Shown here piece by piece: positions 48,210 to 59,570 of a DNA stretch of 64,000 nucleotides. A program made the position numbers and the translations under genes. The DNA lies in assembly GCF_002994745.2 (NCBI RefSeq), contig NC_037094.1, forward strand, positions 67,022,319 through 67,086,318, written 5' to 3'. This stretch comes from Rosa chinensis. Its lineage: Eukaryota > Streptophyta > Magnoliopsida > Rosales > Rosaceae. The notes beneath the pieces were generated by a model. That model worked only from the letters and a program-made list of their open reading frames with translations. It was not told the DNA's origin and searched no databases. Within the stretch, counting starts at the first letter, position 1. Each line of letters opens with the position of its first letter.

Positions 48210-51200
48210 TTTTTTTTTCCAATGAATTTTCAGGCGGCAAACTTTTAGAGTAGGTTTGATATATAACTCGCATACCTCGAGGTGAACGAATCGAAAGTTG
48301 GACTCCATCGCGTTCTTCCCTCGGCAACGACTCTGACTCCGTCAGATTGAATCTTCGCAAGGTTTTAGTCTGTCGTTTGTTTCGCTCATCCCTAATTTCT
48401 TCATCCCAAGATCTATGAGTTTTCATTCTTTTTTTAATTTCTGAAATTTGAGGAAGCTTGGTGTACGAATCTGAGGACAATTCGAGAACCGGAGAATCAC
48501 AATCAGCGGTTGCAGGTTTTGATAATCTGAGTGCTTTGGTCACTAGCAATGGATTCGAAGCTTTGGCACCGAATTTTGATTGCGATTCAGGTACGATTCC
48601 ATGTAAAATTGTAATCCGAAGCTTTCTTGTGCCTGTTCTGTTGCTCAGAAAACGATACAAAATTAAACGAACTTGAAATTTGAACCGCTGGTTGTTTATT
48701 TTGCTCTCAATGAACTTGAAGATTTTGTTTTCCGTAGAGATGAGCCAAAAGTGTAATTCCTCTTTGGCATAATTGGTTATAACTCATAACTATTCCAAAA
48801 AATGTACAGGGATTCCATTTTTGTAGCTGTTGTTTCAAACTTGCATCTGCATAAATTAAAGAACACTTTTGTGTGTGGTGATTATGGAATTGTTATCTTT
48901 CTGGCTGCATTTCAATTAGTTTTATTGTGACAAAATGGTATCAGAGAGGGAAGTAGATTCCCAGGAATAATAACCTGTGGGAAGGAAGGAATTTTTGGAA
49001 CAATGGTTGATAATGAAATGGTTTCACACTTCAGTGGTATCAAAGATTTTATCCTGGATGTGTTAAAGCTTTAAATAATCAGAAGTTAAGTATATTGATT
49101 TCTGTCATTCCAATGTGATTCTATTTTTAGTGCTCCAAGTGACCTTATAGTTTGTTTCCAGTTCTCATGTATGGATATTGATTTATTTTGTTGGTGTGTT
49201 CCTTCCATTTACTTGTTATGGAAAACTAAACTCCCTTTAAGCCTCCTATATCTGTTGTTTTCTTTATATTGTGAATATGTTGAGATTTACTTTGTTGGCA
49301 TTGATCGTACTTGTTGAACTCATTATAATTATTGCTGTTGAATTGGGTTCTTGGTGAATCTCTGAGAGGCTAGTCTAGTGTCATTGCCTCTGTTTGGCAG
49401 TGGATAATGGGATTTTTGATGTGTTTTCAAGAAGAACATGGATGTATTCAGTGTTCTGTGTTTGTAAGCATATCACCTTTTGCATCAGCAAAATTCTGCT
49501 CTGATCTGGGTTGGTTAGAATATTAGTAATAAAAAGAATATGGTGTTAGAAAATCTTAGATCATGATTTCAAAGCTTTAATAATTATTATGCCATAGATC
49601 AATGCCTTCATGCTTTAAGTGTTCTGTGAAACATTATTGAGAGATCTTATGTAGAGGTACGGGTCTTCACCTAGTTGGAATCTGCAAAATATGGAATTAA
49701 AAATTAATTCCATAGTAGCATTGCAATTTCAACAAGGAAGTGTTCTATGTAGATGTAATACCATGATCATAAAATTTGTCTAACCATGTGGTTTACTTAC
49801 CTTTTGTGCAAGTAGGCAATCCATGCCAAATCTTATAATAGTGTTTTGTTTTTTTGTTGAACTGTTGGAACAACATTATGTCTTTCCCCAGAAACCTATT
49901 CTTATGGATGGTAAATATATATTTCATTATAAATTTAGTGGAGCTGTTGACTGACTGAGCAGGCAGACCAAAATGGTGTCATCAGTTTAAAGGTCAACCC
50001 CCTAGGATCACCTAATATGCTCATTAAATTATCACCACCTTGAAGCTAAGAAAGTTATCTCTCTGTGCCACCAGAAACTAAGGTATCTTCTGAGTCTTAA
50101 GTCCTGTTTTATGTAGAACTATGAAATTCAGTTCTGCATAGACTTCTATATGGACTTTGACTTCAATGAAAAAAAAAAAAAACAAAGCTTTCTTTACATT
50201 CAAGATTCTAGATATATCCTGTGGCTGTATGCTCTCGTGACAAATGACTGTTATGATATTTTAATGTATTGAAGACTGCTTTTATCTGGACATTTGATTA
50301 TATGGAAGGATATCTGTTGTGCCAACTCTAATCATGTCTTAATTTTTGTAGTGATTACTGAAAAAAAAAAAAAAAAAAAAAAAAAAAGGGATGTTGTGAG
50401 TGGTTAGACCTCAGTATTTTCACTCAATTTGATATCAGGGTTAATGTAGGTACAGACTTTTAAGTTTTGCTGGAATGTTTGTGCATTTCATAGTATAAAA
50501 TCACTGTAAGGCCATGACTTCGAGTTTACGTGGCATGGATCACTTGAACCTATCTTTTATTCATTATAGATTGAATTCCAGGCTTTGACATTTGTTTGGA
50601 CCCTCTAAGCATGAGTGATGAATTTGATAAGAAATACTATTTTGCTTCGTACTGTTCTATTTTTCTCTGCAGCGATGTGTATGATAGATGATTTCATCTC
50701 AGTTTTCTAATCCTTTCGAAAGCATATATAGACTAGCTATTTTGTCTGGGATTGTAATTGATTGTGCAATATATACAATGATATAAATGTTTCCATCTTT
50801 GAATAAGCATCATGGTGGTTTTGTTGACTGTGAATCCATGGTAGACAATAGGCTAACTGAAACACTAGCTAGGCATCCTAAATGTTTGAGCCAACTGAGG
50901 TGTATTTCAAGATGTTCCTTTGGGTTATCAAGTTTTCAGAAGTTCCTGGGTATTCTAGTTACTTGTCCTTAATTGTCAGATGGCATAAATAGATTTATAG
51001 CTTACAAATTTAAAAGAGAAATAGTTCTATTGGGTTCCCTAGGCGTTGGAAAGCTGGAGGTGAAGTTCTGATATCGTTGGCCAAACATAGTTGTGTTCTT
51101 CATTTGGTTTTGCAATCTGGGGAGTTTAGAGGGGATAGACTTGCTAGTGTATTAAAGTGATGTGATCCAATTTGTTTATTTAACCTCATTTTGTAAAGGC

Positions 51201-51216
51201 TGATTGGTTTTGAATT
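48210..51216. other. Interior of CACTA 2, largely non-coding
   Basis: A gene-like block at 48240-48680 has short open frames on both strands without a recognised domain. The rest looks like a long intron or decayed DNA, with an A run of 27 at 50361-50387. Confidence 0.4.
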
Positions 51217-51224
51217 CTAAAGAC

Positions 51225-52041
51225 TAGGGGTGTGGAAAACACGGTACAAACCGGCCAAACCGGTCAAAACCGACCGGTAAATATGGTTTGGTTAAGGTTT
51301 TTCAACTTTAAAAATTGAAAGCCGGTTCAATACCGAACCAAACCATGTATGAATTGGGTTGGTTTGGTTTCTCTTTTGCTTAAACCGTGGAACCCGAACC
51401 GACAGGTATGTTTGAAATATAATAAGAAAAAGCGTTAAATATAAATATATACATATATTTATATATATATATATATATATTCATTTGTCCAGTCGTTGTA
51501 AGTAAGTTCTAAATATCTAATTATAACTTTATTCTCAAATAATATACTACCATATCAAATCTAATGCCCAAAGGCCTAGAAGTCTAATAAATAATCGCTA
51601 AAATTAATTTGATCCTCTCATATGACATATCTCAATCTCTCATTCTCTAACCTTATTAATACTACCCTATTAAGCTAGTATTTATAGCTAAGCCATCAAA
51701 TAGTTCAATCACCTTGGATCTATTCTAGATTTTGGTTTTTGAATATTAGTTTTGGATTTGATTATTGTATTTTAAATTTAGATTATGCTTATTTAATATA
51801 ATTTTTATTATTTAGATTGAATTTTACTAGAATTTTTTTTTATATATAAATAGTATGTTAATATAATATAGGTTAAAACCGCCTAACTGACCGAACCAAA
51901 CCATCTTTAATTGGATTGGATTGGATCGGGTTAAGCTTTTTTTTTTTAATGATCGGTTGTCCAAGATGCTTAAACCGCTCACTTTAGTATAGAGACGGTT
52001 TAGAGTCAAAACCGAACCAGCTCAATCCGTGTGCAGCCCTA
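51225..52041. mobile_element. hAT-like MITE (817 bp) in CACTA 2
   Basis: A perfect 8-bp duplication CTAAAGAC (51217-51224, 52042-52049) flanks ends TAGGGGTGTGG and, inverted, TAGGGCTGCACACGG. Subterminal regions contain aaccggccaaaccggtc on the left and accgaaccaaacc on the right. An AT run lies near 51450-51480. No transposase is present. Confidence 0.88.
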
Positions 52042-52197
52042 CTAAAGACATTTAGACGAGACATTATATGCAAAGGTCCATTTTTTTCACTCTTCTTGCC
52101 TCTCTTCCCCTCACTTTCCCTTGTTTTATGTGATTTTAATGCAGACCACAAAGTTGTTGTAAAGCTCTTAACTTTCTTCTTTTTCATTTGTATTAGG

Positions 52198-52476
52198 ATT
52201 TGGAAAGTGAGGGAGGCGAATCAAAGGGCAGATGAAGCGGAAAAAAGAGCAATGCAGCTTGCAGATGAATTGATGGCTGTAAAGTCTACTGCAACTCAGC
52301 AAAATGAGGAGGTAGAGACGGTCAAAGCTGGTGCAGCTCAACAAAATGAAGAGTTAGAGGCAGTGAAGGTTAAAGCCGCTCAACAAAATGAAGAGTTGGA
52401 GGCACTAAAGGCAAGACAAAATCAGACTGACACACTTTTACTCAAATTGATGGCACAGTTGTCCTCCCAAAAATAA
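52198..52476 (+). pseudogene. Last exon of a Ptta/En/Spm-type transposon ORF
   Basis: After a pyrimidine-rich tract and AG at 52196-52197, the frame reads EANQRADEAEKRAMQLADEL and then three copies of an AAQQNEELEAVKV-like unit (about 42 bp each), ending KLMAQLSSQK and a stop. This charged coiled-coil end resembles the C-terminus of plant En/Spm Transposase_24-type proteins. Upstream exons were not found, so the gene is probably dead. Confidence 0.55.
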
Positions 52477-52931
52477 AGGTATGCATACATATTCACTTGT
52501 GCTATTGCAATTGCATAATATCATAGAGACATAATTTTACTGTAATATACTAAATACTGGGCATTTCTTTTAATTTGTCTCTGTTATGATATTATCTTGT
52601 TTAAGCTTCCATCAATATCTCAGTTCCATTGCCTACATGTTGTTGCAAAATCAAGATTGATAGGTTTTAGTGAAGTTGTTACATAGAGGATTAATTGTAT
52701 ATGGATATGACTGATGGATATTTTGCCATTGCTACCTTCAGATTGTGTTTTGCCCATGTGCTCTTGTTAATTAATCTAGATATACACTATGTACAGGGGT
52801 AGCATTGAAAAAATCAGCAGATGAAAAGGGCATCAAGCAACATACATATCATTAAAGGCTTTTGAACTTCTAGGAAAACTTGTATGTACTTCCTTTTATT
52901 TTGAAATGGCTATCAAGGATGGATATTGGCA
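52477..52931. other. CACTA 2 downstream region, nothing recognised
   Basis: AT-rich DNA after the Ptta-like stop. It may include a 3' untranslated region. Confidence 0.4.
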
Positions 52932-52940
52932 TTTGTATAT

Positions 52941-54430
52941 GGATTAATTTCAGTTTACCTATCTGAACTTTCACTCATTCTTCATGTTAGTCCCTGAACT
53001 TCTAATTTCATCAAGATTACCCCTGAACTCCCAATTTTAATCACCCGTGTCCAATTTTCAAAGCTCCGTCCAATTTGAACGTTAAATCTGACGTTGGGGC
53101 CCACTATAAAGGCTAAAATGGTCATTTTAAGACCAAAAAAAAATCATAACAAAAAAATATATCTTCTTCTTCCTTCAAACTTCTCTCTCACTCTGACGTC
53201 TTCTCTCTCATCTCTGACCTAATCTAACCTCTCCATTCCACAAATTCTCCACTTCCTCACCGAAAAACTCCAAACCCAAAATGGCGTGGCTGCTGACATC
53301 AGGTCGAAGCCCAGATCGAGTCTCCACTAACCCAGATACCCGTGATGGAGACCGGGCCATTTCTCCTTCCTTCGGCCACGAATCGGCGGCAGACTGGTGG
53401 CGTTAGCTTTGTCTTGACGTCACCGTCCTCTCTGTGTTCTCTATTTCTTCATACAATTTCCGGTGAGAGAGAATTGAAGCCCAAAACATTTCTGGGTTCG
53501 CCGATGGGTTTTCCGATTCCGGTCAAATCGTGGCGGTTTACCGGTGTCGAAGCTTTCTCTCGTCCTTGACGACTTATCCGTGGCGTTCGTTGTCTAGATA
53601 ACAAGTTTTGAGGGAGAATCGAAGAAGATAACTTTTCTAAGTTTTCCGGTGATGCTAGGCTTCGAACCCGGTATCAAACTTCATCTCCTTGTCGAGCTCT
53701 ACAAGATGGTATAATCAATTTACAGTTTTGTTTAGGATTCAAGGAATTGCAATTTTGGGATATTCTGTTCTTTCGAGTTTCACTGTTCATGGTGATTATC
53801 CGACTTTGCTTGGTTAATTTTCGATGACTTATGGATCACAGAACATGATTTTGGCTCTTAGATACTAGATTTGCAGAAAAAAATATTTTTCTGTGTGTTG
53901 GAGCACTATGCTCTGATGAAATGTGGTGATTTTGAAGTTCTGTTGCCAATTTTCGAGCAATTATCTCTACTGTTGTTTAAATGCAGAATTTGTGGTGACA
54001 ATAAGAATTGGGTGGAATTCCAGAATCTGGCCATCGAGAATTTGTGTTATGAAACTATGGTTGTTTGGATTGAGTCTACATGAGGCAGCGGACCATGAGG
54101 GAGTGGACTCCAAATTGAAGGTTGTGCAATTGTATATGCAGATGAGGATGTACGGCTTGGACATGGTTGGTGAAACAAAGAAAATTGAAGATTTTTTTTT
54201 TTTTTTTTTTCTGTTTTCTTCTCATTTAGGTTTGACAAGGGGTATTTTAGAAATTTAACAATTCCATCTCTTGCCACGTCATCACTTAAAGTCCAAATTG
54301 GACGGAGCTTTGAAAATTAGACACGGCTGATGAAAATTGGGAGTTCAGGGGTAATCTTGATGAAATTAGAAGTTCAGGGACTAACATGAAGAATGAGTGA
54401 AAGTTCAGGTAGGTAAACTGAAATTAATCC
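52941..54430. mobile_element. Long-TIR MULE D (1,490 bp)
   Basis: A perfect 9-bp duplication TTTGTATAT (52932-52940, 54431-54439) flanks terminal inverted repeats of about 145 bp (starting ggattaatttcagtttacct), almost identical on the two sides. The interior has a GC-rich exon-like block (53160-53600, with an ATG at 53281 opening a 41-codon frame) followed by AT-rich intron-like DNA. The composition suggests captured host sequence, but I do not recognise a protein. Confidence 0.92.
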
Positions 54431-55845
54431 TTTGTATATTTAGAAAGTTGGTATTTCAAGATGGAGGTTGATGTTTATTATTGGATTGATATAATCAATC
54501 CTTGTTAACCAGCAATTTTACAGTACATTTTCATATGGTGGTTTTGGAATATTGAAGGCTACTATTGAGCCGTTTATTGCATAAAGAATTGACCATTGCT
54601 CACATATTTGATTTGTAGTGACATTGAATGACCAGATTTGTTATAGTTAATAATGCCAATAGAACAGCCAAGAATAATGTTACCAAATTACCAGTGACCT
54701 ACAAATATGGTCACTAGAACCATGCAAGGGCATGGCTTTAAATGAGCAGATTTTGTAATTTAGTGACTATTGGTAATAGAATTTAGTGATGAATATGTAG
54801 GTCACTAAAGCCATTATTATTTGTGACCATAACATCGTGGTCACTAAAGACATGTTGAATTAGTGACTATAAAATTGTGGTCACTAAAGACATTTTGATT
54901 TAATGACCATAAAATCTTGGTCACTAAAGACATTTTAAATTAGTGACCAACTTACAATGTTGGTCACTGAATAGAACCAGTGAGGGACTTACAGTGACCA
55001 CCCATTAGTGACCAAATTTCCTAGTTTTAGTGATCACTGTCATGGCCACTAATGCCCAGATTTGTTGTGTTGATATACAATGGCTACACGCTTATTCTAT
55101 CGTCTTGTTTGAATTCAATCAATAGTAAACAGCTAGTCAAATGATGTACAACCTTCATTCAGACAACAGTTTATTTACAAGCTAATGTTTTCTGATTGTT
55201 CTTCAGAAATTTCTCTCTTCTAGCATCTGTTGTCTGAAATTGATTTGAACAAGGGTTAAGATACTCATCGCTGTTGTTCTTTCTGGTGTTCAGACAATAG
55301 TCATGTAAGTCGTTGCTGTTGTGAAAATTTCCTCGGACGACAGTTACCTCCTATTGTCTGATTCACCCATCAGACGACATTGGGATAGACAACAGTAACG
55401 TGTCTTATCAGACGACAGTGAAAAATTGTCATCTAATTCATTTTTTGGCCTAGTATATCCTCATAAATGCACATGGGTTCATCTGTGGTAGACTTCAAAC
55501 CACATGTTCTTCGAATGTGTGCAATTATGGACCTTAATCATATGCATTCATGAATTGTTTCAGAAAAGCAATAATCTATGCATGATTCGAAGAAGTAGCG
55601 ACAATGGTCTGTCTTGTAGACCTCCAAGATATCGTAGTGCTTCCCATGGTAAAGACATAACCAGTTTGAGAACGACCTTTGTGAGGGTCAGTGATATACC
55701 CTGCATTAGCAAAGCCTATCAAAACGTCACCATCATTGTGATGGAGAGAGGGAGGACGCCAGCCACCTACGGCGCTCCCCGATCTCTAGCCGGTGGCACA
55801 TGGTGTTAACAACGGCCTTCAGGCCAGTGGTGTCTGATTCCATTC

Positions 55846-56320
55846 TGATGTAGAACGAATGGCAGTTCGAATTGAAGAACAGCTTGATCGTGCAAAAGGA
55901 GGAAAACCCAAGTTACTATTGCAACTTTGGCATTCGGTGTCCGATTTGCGATTGCTATAGATATCCGCAAAGGGAACAACGCCAGGAGCAAAACCTGTCG
56001 CTTTGCCACGACGTGTGGGTTTTTTTGGGCTTTCAAGGTCGTTTAGGGCCTTAAAACTGCAATTTACTATTTTTCAAAATTTTCGGTTTCCTAATTTGTT
56101 TTGGATTTGTTTTATTTTTATCCGTGAGCTTTAGAGTTTCATTGTTAGTCGCCCTAGGGTTTCTTTTCTTATATATATGCAACCTTAAACAGCTGCAGAA
56201 CCTATATTTTATCTTTTTATCAATCAAATTGAGAATTTTCTCTTTTATCTCTGGTGGACTCCAAAACCTTTGTTTTAGGTTTATTGTTTGTAAAGCTAGG
56301 TGATCTTTCCGACTGCGTCA
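55846..56320. mobile_element. Solo LTR (475 bp), TSD CATTC
   Basis: The segment begins TGATGTAGAAC and ends GACTGCGTCA, flanked by CATTC (55841-55845, 56321-56325). It contains a TATA-like cttatatatatgcaac at about 56168-56183. It interrupts copia C6, whose sequence resumes at 56326. The retrotransposon lineage was not identified. Confidence 0.7.
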
Positions 56321-56375
56321 CATTCTTTTGTCCTTTCTTTTCTCTCTGTAGGAATAGAACAAGTCCATATCTATT

Positions 56376-56704
56376 GTATATTTTGTCTGTGAACTTTCTG
56401 ATTTACAGCTAGCATTGTAGTGATGAATTATGCTGCTACGATGCATAATCCAAAAAGTTTGAGGCTGACTGGCTAAAACCGTTTCTAAATGGAGTCTGGG
56501 CATAGTTCTTTTTCAACATTCTACTTTATATAGGGTGTATTTGTCACAACCCCGATGATTCGTATGATCCATATATTGTTTGAGTTTTTGCCACAGTTCA
56601 CTATATTCTCTACAGCCAAACAAGTAAATCTTGTTTAGATGCTTTTTTTAGAATTGCACCAGAATTAGAATTCGTCACGATCAAAAGCTATGAAAATTTA
56701 TCTT
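56376..56704. other. Spacer before the second GRAS unit
   Basis: No similarity to the C5/C6 copia or to the first GRAS unit was noticed and no gene was seen. The second GRAS unit begins near 56705, where tccaaatccattcaggtatg matches 11068-11085. Confidence 0.4.
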
Positions 56705-56725
56705 TTGAATTCCAAATCCATTCAG

Positions 56726-57593
56726 GTATGTGGTTAAAAAATGTTTAGTAGACAGTGACATGCTTCAATTGACTGAGTTACATATGGTAATTAAGCTGAT
56801 AGCTGAGTTACAGACGGACTAATTACTGCTTCACTTTTGTACTTTCCCATAGTAATATTCCTCCTGTTACCACATATCTGCTCAGTTGTAAGATTAAATT
56901 ACTACTAATAATCGGGCTACGGACGGACTAATTACTGCTTCATTTTTGTACTTTTCTACTGTAATATTCATCATCTTACCGCTAAGTTCATGCAATTGTA
57001 TGATTAAGAAACTGATAATAATTGAGTTACAGCTGGTAATCTGATAATAACTGAGTTACCGACGGACAAATTACTGCCTCAAATTGGTGTTTTCCTTTCA
57101 ACCTTTTTATCTGTCTTTTTGCTGAGCTTGTCTTCTTTACTTGACTCATTCAAGGCAGTCACATCTCCCATCTTTATTTAATCCTTCATTTCCTACTCCT
57201 ATCTTGTTTGATTGATTAACTTTGTAAATTTATGTTGAATATCATCATTATATATGCTAATTGGTAATTACATTTCCTTGTCTTTTTGTCTAAGAAGGAC
57301 TAAAAGGGTCTTTTTTAAGATTAATCTTTGGCATTTCATGGCTGGGCATTGTGTTGATCGACATTATCGGAGATGTCACAAACATTAGTTGCATTTCTCG
57401 CCTGATTTTTCTAATAATTTTCCTAGTTAACGAGTAAAGGTATTTGAATTGAACCATACTTGTACTGATGGTTATTACCAATCAAACTTACACATGCACA
57501 AGTTGATGCAGATATACATTCTTGGATATTAATCCGAAACAGCAATTCATTTGAGTAGCATATTCTGTGGTTTGTGTAGTTTTTGATCCGCAG
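56726..57593 (+). other. Predicted 5'-UTR intron of the second GRAS gene
   Basis: A donor cag|gtatg at 56723-56730 and an acceptor tttttgatccgcag ending at 57593 correspond to those of copy 1. Intron sequence is clearly related throughout (for example gagttacagctggtaatc at both sites). Confidence 0.45.
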
Positions 57594-57608
57594 AATATAA
57601 TCTTTGAG

Positions 57609-59570
57609 ATGGCAAATGCATTATTCTCGTTCACACCATTTGATTTCGAAATCCAAGGCGGTTTGAGTCCCCCCCAGCTTGAAGATTATGACAAAGAAGA
57701 AACAGTAATGTTCAATGTTGGCAAGCGAGACCATTTGTTTGGACTAGAAGATCAGTTGGGAGGAATGAATACTCTTTCTTCTGAACATGGTTTCTACCAA
57801 GACAACGATGCCAAGACAGGAGTAGTAGTATGCCATTTGTCCAAAGATCAAAACCAACAAAGTGATCTTGAAAACCAACAGCAATCCAAGACAGAATTTT
57901 TGATTCTGGATAACTTCGACTTCGAGACTGTTTCTTCTCAACATGGTTTTTATCATGCCAATAAGGCGGGGAAGGATCACCAACACCACCATTACCAACA
58001 ACAGTCCAAGTCAAGTTTTTCAATTTTGGAGAATTTCAGTAACTTTGATTTTTACTTCCCCTCCGGACAAGTTACAGAACCAGTTGAGAATGATGCTCGG
58101 TTTACACACAGCCAGATCAGAGGCTCAGACATTTTCGAAATGAACACGCAATTGCTGCCTCCTCAATCTTCTCTAGGAACACTGGAGCTCCTAAACAGTT
58201 ATGGAAGCGCGTTCAAGAAGTTGAAGGGAGAAAGACAAAGCAGTAGCAGGGCAGTTAAGGGTAATGAAATTGATCAAAACAGCAGGTACGTTGTTAATGG
58301 TAAACAGAAACTGTCCACCGAAGAGGTCATGAGGGTTGCTGGAGCAAGGTATGTGCAATTCTCTAGTCAGGGGTATGAAAATTTGTACATGTCTATGCAC
58401 CCTTTTGGCTATGCGCTTTCAGGTCTCTGCGAAGAAGAAACAAAAGATGTAGAACTTGTTCACTTACTGTTAGCTGCAGCAGAGAAAGTAGGGTACCAAC
58501 AATTTGAAAGAGCAAGCAGATTGCTTCTGCAGTGTGAATGGATTCCATCCTTCAAAGGTACTCCTGTTCAGAAAGTTGTGTGCTACTTCGCAGAGGCACT
58601 CCGTGAGAGGATCGAAAAAGAAACAGGACAGTATACTTCTAAGGGACATGAAGAATTGTCTCAATATGCACATGGTTTGGGGACAAACCTTGCATACATC
58701 GCATGCCACCGAGAAGTCCCTTTCCATCCCGTACTGCAGTTCGCGGCAATCCAAGCCATGATAGAAAATGTTGCAAATGAGAGTAGGATCCATTTGATTG
58801 ATCTGGAAATCAGGAGTGGTGTGCAATGGACAGGGTGGATGGAAGCAATTGCAGAACGAGAGGAATGCCCGGTTAAGCTTCTTACTATTACTGCTGTGGG
58901 AGTTGGAGGCAAACAGAATATAAAGGAGACAGGGGAGAGGTTGGCAAGTGTTGCAATGTCCTTGAACCTACCCTTTAAATTTAAGGAAGTTATTGTATCA
59001 GACATGCAAGACATTAATAACCAGTTATTCGAAGACATTGAAGATGATGAAGCTGTGGTTGTGTACGCACCATTAATACTGAGGACAATGATAGCAAGGC
59101 CTAGGTGCTTGGAGAACTTGATGAGGGTGATGAGAAATATCAACCCTTCTTTGATGGTGGTCATTGAAGTGGAAGCTAACCATAACTCCCCATCATTTGT
59201 GCACCGTTTCATTGATACATTGTTTTTTTATAGTGCATTTTTCGACTGCCTTGAAACCTGTATGAAACAGGAGAAGTACAGGGTGATCATAGAAGGCTTG
59301 TTGCGTGAGGGAATCCGGAACATAGTGGCGGCGGAAGGGAGTGAAAGGGTTGTTCGAAGTGTGAAGATGGATGTGTGGAGGGCCTTCTTTGCAAGGTTTA
59401 GCATGGTGGAAATGAGCTTTAGTAACTCATCATTTTATCAAGCTAGTCTAGTGGCTAAAAAGTTCTGTTGCACCACACTAGATAGGAATGGAAAATGTCT
59501 CACTGTTGGGTGGAAGGGAACCCCAATTCATTCTCTTTCCGCTTGGAAGTTCCGTCTTGAAAAAATGTAG
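57609..59570 (+). CDS. GRAS-family transcription regulator (copy 2)
   Basis: This intact 653-residue frame is collinear with copy 1 and highly similar in the GRAS domain; it is probably a tandem paralogue acting in the nucleus. The ATG at 57609 starts the conserved MANALFSFTPFDF. The N-terminal region keeps the Gln/His-rich repeat but is shorter in the Gln tracts. IHLID is at 394-398. The C-terminus reads SAWKFRLEKM, four residues longer than copy 1 because the stop context changed. Unlike copy 1, its 3' flank is uninterrupted for 750 bases. There is no DELLA motif, and the subfamily is unknown. Confidence 0.92.
   Translation: MANALFSFTPFDFEIQGGLSPPQLEDYDKEETVMFNVGKRDHLFGLEDQLGGMNTLSSEHGFYQDNDAKTGVVVCHLSKDQNQQSDLENQQQSKTEFLILDNFDFETVSSQHGFYHANKAGKDHQHHHYQQQSKSSFSILENFSNFDFYFPSGQVTEPVENDARFTHSQIRGSDIFEMNTQLLPPQSSLGTLELLNSYGSAFKKLKGERQSSSRAVKGNEIDQNSRYVVNGKQKLSTEEVMRVAGARYVQFSSQGYENLYMSMHPFGYALSGLCEEETKDVELVHLLLAAAEKVGYQQFERASRLLLQCEWIPSFKGTPVQKVVCYFAEALRERIEKETGQYTSKGHEELSQYAHGLGTNLAYIACHREVPFHPVLQFAAIQAMIENVANESRIHLIDLEIRSGVQWTGWMEAIAEREECPVKLLTITAVGVGGKQNIKETGERLASVAMSLNLPFKFKEVIVSDMQDINNQLFEDIEDDEAVVVYAPLILRTMIARPRCLENLMRVMRNINPSLMVVIEVEANHNSPSFVHRFIDTLFFYSAFFDCLETCMKQEKYRVIIEGLLREGIRNIVAAEGSERVVRSVKMDVWRAFFARFSMVEMSFSNSSFYQASLVAKKFCCTTLDRNGKCLTVGWKGTPIHSLSAWKFRLEKM

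Larger units (their letters stand above)
47925..55071 (+). mobile_element. CACTA transposon 2 (7.1 kb), nested in CACTA 1
   Basis: The left end CACTACAACAAATTTGGGCA and the right end (inverted AACACAACAAATCTGGGCA) agree apart from the outermost bases. A GAT duplication (47922-47924, 55072-55074) is consistent. Subterminal agtgaccaa/ttggtcact motifs recur at 47945-48200 and 54690-55060. Inside are the last exon of a Ptta/En/Spm-type ORF, a hAT (51225-52041) and a MULE (52941-54430). Confidence 0.82.
35451..55455. mobile_element. CACTA transposon 1 (20 kb with nested insertions)
   Basis: The left end is CACTACACCAATTTCGG; the right end, inverted, is TACTAGGCCAAAAAATG, a decayed CACTA terminus. 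A TAT duplication flanks it (35448-35450, 55456-55458), and the copia C6 sequence continues across the insertion. Both ends carry many copies of cagacaacagt-type motifs, the subterminal repeats expected of CACTA elements. The interior holds copia C4 and CACTA 2; the element's own DNA is 35451-38035, 46936-47924 and 55072-55455 (about 4 kb). No transposase was recognised. Confidence 0.78.
34779..56375 (-). mobile_element. Copia element C6 remnant, split by a CACTA and a solo LTR
   Basis: Native parts are the 3' LTR (34779-35001), the tail and RNase H region (35002-35450, 55456-about 55840) and a short piece after the solo LTR (56321-about 56375) matching C5 near 61320-61350. The minus-strand LTR begins TGTTGAAGGATATTTGAC and is preceded by the polypurine tract aagggggag. 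No gag, integrase or full reverse transcriptase and no second LTR are present, so the element was truncated. Confidence 0.65.

Noticed and set aside
50361..50387. A run of 27 A as the tail of another retroposon
   Set aside because: No matching TSD or upstream retroposon body was found; treated as a homopolymer inside CACTA 2.
53923..54258. Frames inside MULE D
   Set aside because: They extend into poly(T) and AT-rich intron-like DNA and have no recognised domain.
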